DNA of 64,000 nucleotides from assembly GCF_037327425.1 (NCBI RefSeq), contig NZ_CP147846.1:310001-374000 (forward strand), written 5' to 3'. This DNA is from Rhodococcus sovatensis (GTDB lineage: Bacteria > Actinomycetota > Actinomycetes > Mycobacteriales > Mycobacteriaceae). Within the stretch, counting starts at the first letter, position 1. Every line of letters begins with the position of its first letter. Shown piece by piece: positions 58,498-64,000 of the stretch. The translations under genes and the position numbers were made by a program. Under the pieces are notes generated by a model, which was given only the letters and a program-made list of their open reading frames with translations, was not told the origin of the DNA and ran no database searches.

Positions 58498-59661
58498 GTG
58501 TCTCTCATGCCGACTCACTTCCGTTCGCTGATCGCTGCCGTCGGGGCGGCGTCCCTGGTGCTGGGCGCATCTGTTCTGAGTGTCTCGGTCGCAGCAGCGG
58601 ACGAGGTCGACACGACGCCGGGGACCGTCGTGAAGGTCGAGGAGTTGGCCGCCGACCTGTGGCTTCCCGGAACGGCCGAAGCCAAGCGGATCACGTACTG
58701 GACTGTCGGATCCGACGGCAACCCCGCGTTGAGTACCGGTGCATTCTTTGTCCCCGAAGGCCAAGCGCCCGAGGGCGGCTGGCCCGTGGTGGGCTGGGCG
58801 CACGGCACCTCGGGCTTGGACGACGACTGTGCCCCGTCGCTGGTCGGCCCTGCCGACGCCGAGCGAGACCGTCAGTACCTCGGGACGTGGCTAGGTCAGG
58901 GCTACGCTATTGCCGCCACCGACTACGTGGGTCTCGGTACACCCGGCTTGATGCCGTATCTCGACGGCAAGGTCTCTGCCCACAATGTCGTCGACTCGGT
59001 CAAGGCCGCGGGCGCGGTCGAGGAGTCGTTGTCCAACAAATGGGTGGTCATCGGCCAATCCCAGGGCGGCGGCGCGGCAATCACCACCGCCCGCTACGCG
59101 ACGGAATACGGTGGGCCCGAACTGGACTACCGAGGAGCCGTCGGAACCGGTGTTCCCGCGAACATCGAACTTGCTCTGTTGCCGTTGGGTCCGGGTGTTC
59201 TGCCAGTCGCGATGGGCAAAGGGCTCACGACGTACCTGCTGTACATCCTGGCGGGTCTGCGATACGCGCATCCGGAGATCGAGCTGAACTCGTACCTCAC
59301 CGAGCAGGGAAGACAACTCGTCGACCGCGCGGAAGAGGTCTGTGTGCTCGACGCCGAGGACGAGTTCGAGGGAACTGTTTCCGGTGATCTGTTCAGCAGA
59401 CCACTGAATCAGATCCCGAATTTCTACGGTCTTGTCAACGACTACATGGGCGTGCCCACCTCGGGCTACGACCGACCGGTGTTCATCGGCCAGGGTCTGA
59501 CCGACGTGGATGTGCCTGCGCCCGCTGCGCTTTCGCTGGTTGCCCAGATGAAAGCGAACGGCCAAGACGTCACGTTGCACACCTATCCGACCGATCACAG
59601 CGGTGCACTACTTCAATCGCAGGCGGATTCCATTCCGTTCGTGAAACAACTCTTCCACTAG
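58498..59661 (+). CDS. Secreted lipase/esterase (alpha/beta hydrolase)
   Basis: This 387-residue protein has a signal peptide (about 1-36, ending SVAAADE) and a lipase-type alpha/beta hydrolase domain. The oxyanion part is VVGWAHGTSGLDDDCAPS, the nucleophile is in VIGQSQGGGAA, and later residues GQGLTDVDVPA and TDHSGALL suggest the Asp and His of the triad. This is the secretory lipase (LIP) family found in actinobacteria. The GTG at 58498 or the ATG at 58507 may be used. It acts outside the membrane on lipid esters. Confidence 0.9.
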   Translation: MSLMPTHFRSLIAAVGAASLVLGASVLSVSVAAADEVDTTPGTVVKVEELAADLWLPGTAEAKRITYWTVGSDGNPALSTGAFFVPEGQAPEGGWPVVGWAHGTSGLDDDCAPSLVGPADAERDRQYLGTWLGQGYAIAATDYVGLGTPGLMPYLDGKVSAHNVVDSVKAAGAVEESLSNKWVVIGQSQGGGAAITTARYATEYGGPELDYRGAVGTGVPANIELALLPLGPGVLPVAMGKGLTTYLLYILAGLRYAHPEIELNSYLTEQGRQLVDRAEEVCVLDAEDEFEGTVSGDLFSRPLNQIPNFYGLVNDYMGVPTSGYDRPVFIGQGLTDVDVPAPAALSLVAQMKANGQDVTLHTYPTDHSGALLQSQADSIPFVKQLFH

Positions 59662-59697
59662 CGCCTCCTTCAACCGAGGGGGCTGAGAGGACACATC

Positions 59698-60879
59698 ATG
59701 CCCCCGAAGAAGGCGGGCTCGAAGCTGCTCAATTGGGCTTCCCACATCGAAGACAACACATTGGCTCAGGCACGGGAGACGGCGTCGATGCCGTTCGTGC
59801 ATCCGCACGTCGCCCTGATGCCCGACGCACACAGCGGAATGGGCAGCGCTGTCGGCACCGTCATCCCGACGCTCGGTGCAGTGATCCCGGCTGCCGTTGG
59901 GGTCGACATCGGGTGCGGAATGATCGGTGTACGAACCGGTTTCACCAAGTCAGACGTCCAGGGTGGGGACCTGGCAGTTCTGCGACACGCCATCGAAGCG
60001 AGTATCCCACTGTCGCCGGGCAACTACAACATCGGCGTCGACGAGTGGGACTTCACTGCGCCCAAACTGGCCGAACTGGAGGGTCTCGCCGCGTCGAATG
60101 CAGTGAACCTCGACCACTCACCGAAGTGGCGGGAGCAGCTGGGTTCACTAGGTGGCGGCAATCACTTCGTCGAACTGTGCCTGGACGAGACCGATCAGGT
60201 GTGGCTGTTCCTGCACAGTGGATCGCGTGGTGTCGGAAACAAGATCGCGCAGAAGCACATCAAGGTCGCGCAGCGGCTGTGCTCGCAGTGGTGGATCGAT
60301 CTGCCGAACAAAGATCTCGCCTACCTGCCGGAAGGCGTGCCCGAATTCGGCCGGTACATCACGGATCTGAAGTGGGCGCAGCGGTTCGCGTTTCTCAATC
60401 GGGCCGAAATGATGGACCGGTTCGGAGCGGTGTTCGCCAAGTGGATGGGCACCGAGGACCACCGAGAGCTCGAGAGGATCAATTGCCATCACAACTACAC
60501 GGTGAAGGAGAAGCACGGAAAGAAGGATGTCTGGTTGACGCGTAAGGGTGCCGTCGATGCGCACGAGGGCGTCAAGGCGATCATTCCCGGCTCGATGGGA
60601 ACCAGGTCGTACGTCGTTGTCGGTAAGGGGAGCGCCGCCGGTCTGTGCTCGGCTCCGCACGGGGCTGGGCGGAGGTTCTCGCGGACCGAGGCCAGGAAGA
60701 GGTACACGCTCGATGATCTGCGGACACGCATGGTGGGAATCGAGTTCCGGGACGGAGAGGAGTTCGTCGACGAGATTCCTGATGCGTACAAGGACATCGA
60801 CGTCGTGATGGCCGATGCCGTCGATCTCGTGTCGATCGAGCACGAGTTGCGGCAAATTCTCAACGTCAAGGGGACGTAG
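59698..60879 (+). CDS. rtcB: RtcB RNA ligase
   Basis: This 393-residue enzyme joins RNA 2',3'-cyclic phosphate or 3'-phosphate ends to 5'-OH ends using GTP and manganese. Metal ligands are seen in MPDAHSGMG and GVDIGCGM (Asp70, Cys73), LGGGNHFVEL and LHSGSRGVG. The guanylated His is His321 in SAPHGAGR. No RtcA or Archease gene is nearby. In bacteria the enzyme repairs RNA cut by toxins or stress. Confidence 0.96.
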   Translation: MPPKKAGSKLLNWASHIEDNTLAQARETASMPFVHPHVALMPDAHSGMGSAVGTVIPTLGAVIPAAVGVDIGCGMIGVRTGFTKSDVQGGDLAVLRHAIEASIPLSPGNYNIGVDEWDFTAPKLAELEGLAASNAVNLDHSPKWREQLGSLGGGNHFVELCLDETDQVWLFLHSGSRGVGNKIAQKHIKVAQRLCSQWWIDLPNKDLAYLPEGVPEFGRYITDLKWAQRFAFLNRAEMMDRFGAVFAKWMGTEDHRELERINCHHNYTVKEKHGKKDVWLTRKGAVDAHEGVKAIIPGSMGTRSYVVVGKGSAAGLCSAPHGAGRRFSRTEARKRYTLDDLRTRMVGIEFRDGEEFVDEIPDAYKDIDVVMADAVDLVSIEHELRQILNVKGT

Positions 60880-60884
60880 CAGTC

Positions 60885-60929
60885 CAGTGGTGCGGCTGAG
60901 TGCACTGACGTGTGCTCGGTCGCGCCACT
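60885..60929. repeat. REP-like palindrome after rtcB
   Basis: CAGTGGTGCGGCTGAGTGCAC (60885-60905) pairs imperfectly with the following arm (about 15 of 20, several as G-U in RNA). Its left arm is close to that of 52405-52452 (CAGTGGCACGATTAAGTGCAC). Both lie at ends of genes. Confidence 0.6.
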
Positions 60930-60969
60930 CACATTCCCAAGCGACCGGTCGGTATGAGAGGGTCGGGGC

Positions 60970-61425
60970 ATGGATGATCTACCTCCTATGCGCCCGGTGA
61001 GTGTCCCGCCGGACGAGCCTCGCAGTACTGCGCCGTGGTGGAAGGTGGCGCTGGCCTTCGTGGCCGTCGTAGCGCTCGGTGCGACGACGGCGACCAGGAA
61101 CGGCTCCTGGTGGATTATCGCGCTCGCTGTGGTCATGGTGGTCGGCGGCGCGGTGCTGTGCGTTCAGTCGACTGCGAGGATTCTCGCCGAGAATCGCGGC
61201 CGTCGAATACCGTGGTTCGGTTCACCCGCGGTCAGGCCCAGGGCGCTCGACTTCAAACTCGGGTTGGGTGCGCCGGCGGTGATGTTCGGCGCCGGATCGT
61301 TGGGGAACAACACCGCATTGTATTGGCCGATAACAACTATCGTGGCGGGCGTCCTGTTCGTGGGGTCGTCGTGGGCGGCGTTCGCGCTTCACAACCGCCG
61401 GGTCACAGCCATTTCTGACGCTTGA
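60970..61425 (+). CDS. Small four-helix membrane protein
   Basis: This 151-residue protein has a Pro-rich start (MRPVSVPPDEPRSTAPWW) and four hydrophobic segments at about 25-42, 46-65, 95-112 and 118-138. A basic loop (NRGRRIPWFGSPAVRPRALDFK) joins the two halves. No family is recognised. It runs 23 bases into the end of the convergent corA gene. A membrane-associated accessory role is all that can be said. Confidence 0.65.
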   Translation: MDDLPPMRPVSVPPDEPRSTAPWWKVALAFVAVVALGATTATRNGSWWIIALAVVMVVGGAVLCVQSTARILAENRGRRIPWFGSPAVRPRALDFKLGLGAPAVMFGAGSLGNNTALYWPITTIVAGVLFVGSSWAAFALHNRRVTAISDA

Positions 61426-62419
61426 AGACGATATAGAGAATGCTCGAGCAGATTGCCATCGCCACTATTGCCGCCGGATAGCCGAGGTGCCACTTCAGCT
61501 CCGGCATGTCCTCGAAGTTCATTCCGTAGATCGCTGCGACCAGTGACGGGGCGAAAAGTATTGCACCCCAGGACGATATCTTCTTGACCTGCTCGTTCTG
61601 GTCGAGGCTCACCTGGGTCATCGCCCGCATCTCGTCGTTCTGTTGTTGTGCGATGAGCGTTGCGTTGACCGACAGCGCGTTCTGGAGGTTGACGCGAAAG
61701 GCTTCGACCTGCTCGGCGATGTGGACGCAGTGGTCGAGGACGTCGTGCAGGTCGCGCTGCAATTCGATGTCGACGTCGTACTTGTCCTCACCAAGTTTGA
61801 GCGACTCGATCATCGACACCAGGGGGCCCGTCGCGCGTTGGAACTCGGTGACCTCGCGGGAGAGCGTGTAGATGCGACGAGACACTTCGGGGTCGCGTGA
61901 GAAGAGTTGGTCCTCGATCTCGTCTATGTCGTTCTGCAGTCCTTCGACCACGGGTTCGTACTCGTCGACGACCTGGTCGAGCAGCGCGTACAGAACCGCG
62001 TCCGTCCCGAGCTTGAGCAGATCGGGAGAGTTCTCGAGCCGGGTACGGACGATTGCCAGTTCGGGAGATTCGGCATGGCGGATCGTGATGACGAAGTCAG
62101 GTCCGAGGAATACGTGCAGCTCGCCGAACTCGACCTTCTCGGTTTCGTCGTTGTAGCGCGCGGGTCGTAGAACCACGAACAGTTGGTCACCGTACCGTTC
62201 GAGCTTGGGGCGCTGATGTGCGTCGATGGCATCTTCGACGACCAATCGATGGAGTCCGAATTCGGCTGCGACCGAATTGATTTCTTCGATCCCGGGACGG
62301 TACAGCCCTATCCACGCCATCCCGTGATGCTCGCGCATGGCCTCGCAGGTGCTGTCGAGGCTGTCCGGTGTGAGTGTTCGTTTGCCGTCGACGTAGACGG
62401 CGTTGTCGACGATCGGCAA
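61403..62419 (-). CDS. corA: CorA-family magnesium/cobalt transporter
   Basis: This 338-residue protein has the long cytoplasmic N-terminal part (1-275), two membrane segments near the C-terminus, and the pore motif GMN (299-301) in AAIYGMNFEDMPELKWHLGYP. It forms a pentameric magnesium channel. The C-terminal end is basic (FKRQKWL). It is convergent with and overlaps the small membrane protein gene by 23 bases. Confidence 0.95.
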   Translation of the reverse strand: MPIVDNAVYVDGKRTLTPDSLDSTCEAMREHHGMAWIGLYRPGIEEINSVAAEFGLHRLVVEDAIDAHQRPKLERYGDQLFVVLRPARYNDETEKVEFGELHVFLGPDFVITIRHAESPELAIVRTRLENSPDLLKLGTDAVLYALLDQVVDEYEPVVEGLQNDIDEIEDQLFSRDPEVSRRIYTLSREVTEFQRATGPLVSMIESLKLGEDKYDVDIELQRDLHDVLDHCVHIAEQVEAFRVNLQNALSVNATLIAQQQNDEMRAMTQVSLDQNEQVKKISSWGAILFAPSLVAAIYGMNFEDMPELKWHLGYPAAIVAMAICSSILYIVFKRQKWL

Positions 62420-62501
62420 CGTGTTGCCTTGTCTCTCGAAGGTTTTTCTCTGGCCAGCAAGAAGCCTGCCAGATCTCGGTCGGAAGCGTCAGAATGGGTC
62501 G

Positions 62502-62936
62502 GTGGATCAACGCGCGCACTTCCTTACACTCGCAACTACCGACCTCGACGCCTCGCGGACGTTCTACATCGACGGACTGGGGTGGAGTCCGCTGCTCGAT
62601 GTACCCGGTGAGATTGTGTTCTTCCAGATCGCGCATGGCTTGGTCCTCGGGCTGTTCGATGCACAGAAGTTCACCGAGGACCTCGGGCAGGACGGCGGGC
62701 CTGCATCCGTGGGCGGGTTGACGCTCTCGCACAATGTCGACTCCCCCGAGGCGGTCGATGCTGTCGTGTCGGCCGCGGCGAAAGCGGGAGCCACCGTGAT
62801 CAAGCAGCCCAGGCGGGCAGCGTTCGGTGGGTACCACGGTCACTTCACGGACCCGAGTGGCGTCATCTGGGAGGTCTGCCACAATCCTGGCTTCAGTATC
62901 GACGCCGACGGGACGGTCCGGTTGGCGGAGCTGTAG
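62502..62936 (+). CDS. VOC-family (glyoxalase-like) protein
   Basis: This 144-residue protein has the two-module VOC fold (LATTDLDASRTFYIDGLGWSPLLD and the second half AFGGYHGHFTDPSGVIWEVCHNPGF). Metal-binding residues are likely His7, Glu in the first half and His/Glu in the second, but the reaction is unknown. GTG 62502 starts DQRAHFLTL; the ATG eight bases upstream is out of frame. It is divergent from corA. Confidence 0.85.
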   Translation: MDQRAHFLTLATTDLDASRTFYIDGLGWSPLLDVPGEIVFFQIAHGLVLGLFDAQKFTEDLGQDGGPASVGGLTLSHNVDSPEAVDAVVSAAAKAGATVIKQPRRAAFGGYHGHFTDPSGVIWEVCHNPGFSIDADGTVRLAEL

Positions 62937-62993
62937 CTCTCGCCGATCGGTCTGGCCTGACCTGGCTCGAGGTGCCCGTGCGACCCTTGTCTC

Positions 62994-63617
62994 GTGCTGG
63001 TGGATGTGTTGGGTTTTGTCGGGATCGTCGCGTTCGCGGCATCCGGCGCGTTGATCGGCGTGCGGAAGCGCCTCGATCTGTTCGGAGTCTGCGTCGTCGG
63101 GATCACTACGGGAATTGGCGGCGGCATCATCCGCGACGTCCTGCTCGGGATTCATCCCCCGACGTCGCTCGACCAGTGGCCCAACCTCACAGTCGCGTTG
63201 GTGACGTCCTTGATCGTGTTCCTCGCACATCCGGTGATGAACCGAATCTGGCGTGGAGTATTGCTGCTCGACGCCTTCGGAATGGGCTTGTTTGCGTCGA
63301 CGGGTGCAACGATCGCGCTGGCCAGCGGGGGAAGCTCGCTGTCGGCATGCCTGATCGGAGCGACGACTGCCGTTGCCGGTGGTGTGATTCGCGACATGCT
63401 CGTCAACGAGGTGCCGTTACTGCTTCGCCGTGATCTGTACGCGGTCCCTGCGCTGTTGGGTTCCACCGTCGTCGCGGTCGTCGAAGGTTCGGGGTTGCCG
63501 GGCGACATCGGCCTGGTCGTCGGCACGGTCGCGGCAACAGGACTGCGGGTGCTCGCGCTGTGGCGGCGCTGGAATCTGCCGATTGCCAGGCGGTTGCCCG
63601 CTGCGGATGAACTCTGA
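62994..63617 (+). CDS. TRIC-type/UPF0126 membrane channel
   Basis: This 207-residue protein has the duplicated three-helix plus one layout of the TRIC/UPF0126 family. GFVGIVAFAASGALIGVRKRLDLFG and its echo LLDAFGMGLFASTGATIALA each lead to a glycine-rich turn (GIGGGIIRDVLLG and AVAGGVIRDMLVNE). Bacterial relatives conduct potassium or glycine. The start GTG is at 62994 or 63000. It precedes mprA on the same strand. Confidence 0.88.
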   Translation: MLVDVLGFVGIVAFAASGALIGVRKRLDLFGVCVVGITTGIGGGIIRDVLLGIHPPTSLDQWPNLTVALVTSLIVFLAHPVMNRIWRGVLLLDAFGMGLFASTGATIALASGGSSLSACLIGATTAVAGGVIRDMLVNEVPLLLRRDLYAVPALLGSTVVAVVEGSGLPGDIGLVVGTVAATGLRVLALWRRWNLPIARRLPAADEL

Positions 63618-63628
63618 TGGGGACCCTT

Positions 63629-63644
63629 CTCAGACATATCTCAG
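63629..63644 (+). promoter_or_regulatory. Direct repeat before mprA, possible MprA box
   Basis: CTCAG occurs at 63629-63633 and 63640-63644, an 11-base period. Response regulators of this class bind direct repeats one helical turn apart, and MprA controls its own operon in mycobacteria, so this is a plausible autoregulatory site 23 bases before the mprA start. Confidence 0.55.
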
Positions 63645-63666
63645 TCCATCAGGTCAAACTGTGACA

Positions 63667-64000
63667 ATGCGCATTTTGGTTGTCGACGACGATCGAGCGG
63701 TCCGTGACTCGCTCCGGAGGTCACTCACCTTCAACGGTTATACGGTCGAACTGGCCGTCGACGGTCTCGACGCATTGGAGAAGGTCGCCTCGGCGAGGCC
63801 GGATGCCTTGGTGCTCGACGTGATGATGCCGCGGCTCGATGGTCTGGAAGTGTGTCGTCGACTGCGCAGCACCGGGGACGATCTGCCGATCCTGGTCTTG
63901 ACCGCCCGCGATTCGGTCTCCGAGCGCGTCGCAGGTCTCGATGCGGGTGCCGACGACTACCTACCGAAACCCTTCGCGCTCGAGGAGTTGCTTGCACGTC
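63667..64000 (+). CDS. mprA: MprA response regulator, N-terminal part (runs past the window)
   Basis: The visible 111 residues are a receiver domain with acidic pocket VVDDDRAVRDSL, phospho-acceptor Asp51 in LVLDVMMPRLDG, and the switch Lys in DDYLPKPFALEEL. The wording is almost that of M. tuberculosis MprA, whose C-terminal OmpR-type DNA-binding domain would lie to the right. MprAB senses envelope stress. The gene is truncated only by the window end. Confidence 0.93.
   Translation, partial: MRILVVDDDRAVRDSLRRSLTFNGYTVELAVDGLDALEKVASARPDALVLDVMMPRLDGLEVCRRLRSTGDDLPILVLTARDSVSERVAGLDAGADDYLPKPFALEELLAR

Noticed and set aside
1..64000. CRISPR array, rRNA genes, insertion-sequence transposases
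   Set aside because: No regularly spaced repeats with spacers, no rRNA sequence and no transposase frame were seen.

Overview
The window looks like chromosome of a high-GC mycolate actinobacterium, most likely Rhodococcus or a close relative. From about 28.5 kb to the end, the gene order follows a block known from Mycobacterium tuberculosis: pgi, AroQ chorismate mutase, uvrD1/pcrA, an M23 peptidase, sucC-sucD, the Rv0954-like protein, perM, purN-purH, the Rv0958/Rv0959 pair, the Rv0966c-like protein and finally mprA. The genus is inferred from this order and from protein resemblance, not from a search.

Positions 1-4690 are the right end of an integrated element whose left end lies outside the window. 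It carries a serine recombinase, a 28-residue membrane peptide, a tyrosine integrase, and a type II restriction-modification module: nuclease and small HTH regulator on one strand, divergent N6-adenine methylase on the other. It stops next to the 3' end of tRNA-Arg(CCU), a plausible attachment site. The nuclease gene is visibly poorer in G+C than its surroundings.

From 4.8 to 31.7 kb the content is mostly metabolic and host-like. It holds an FtsX/MacB-type ABC exporter, a PucR-like regulator divergent from an acyl-ACP desaturase homologue that has lost its four iron-binding glutamates, a universal stress protein, thyA-dfrA, an Fpg/Nei glycosylase and an esterase. A three-gene CoA-transferase / HMG-CoA-lyase-like / hydroxyacid dehydrogenase operon follows, then a TetR-controlled acyl-CoA locus with a clear palindromic operator. 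Two tandem AbiEi/DUF559-type genes with palindromes at their ends, pgi and a succinate-semialdehyde dehydrogenase complete this part.

From 31.7 to 54.5 kb lie chorismate mutase, PcrA helicase, the M23 peptidase, sucCD with a strong terminator, an sfnC/sfnG-type dimethyl-sulfone pair, the DUF5336 and PerM membrane proteins, purNH (purN apparently starts at CTG), a third DUF559-type gene bracketed by its own palindromes, and the MoxR/VWA pair.

From 54.5 to 57.4 kb is a zinc-starvation (Zur) locus. Cysteine-free paralogues of S18, S14, L33 and L28 are divergent from a CobW-like protein, L31 type B and L32, with two Zur-like boxes between them. The rest holds a VIT/ferritin-like transporter, a secreted lipase, RtcB, CorA, a VOC protein, a TRIC-like channel and the start of mprA.

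The least explained signals are the palindromes that bracket the AbiEi/DUF559-type genes, related palindromes elsewhere, and the metal-site-less desaturase homologue.
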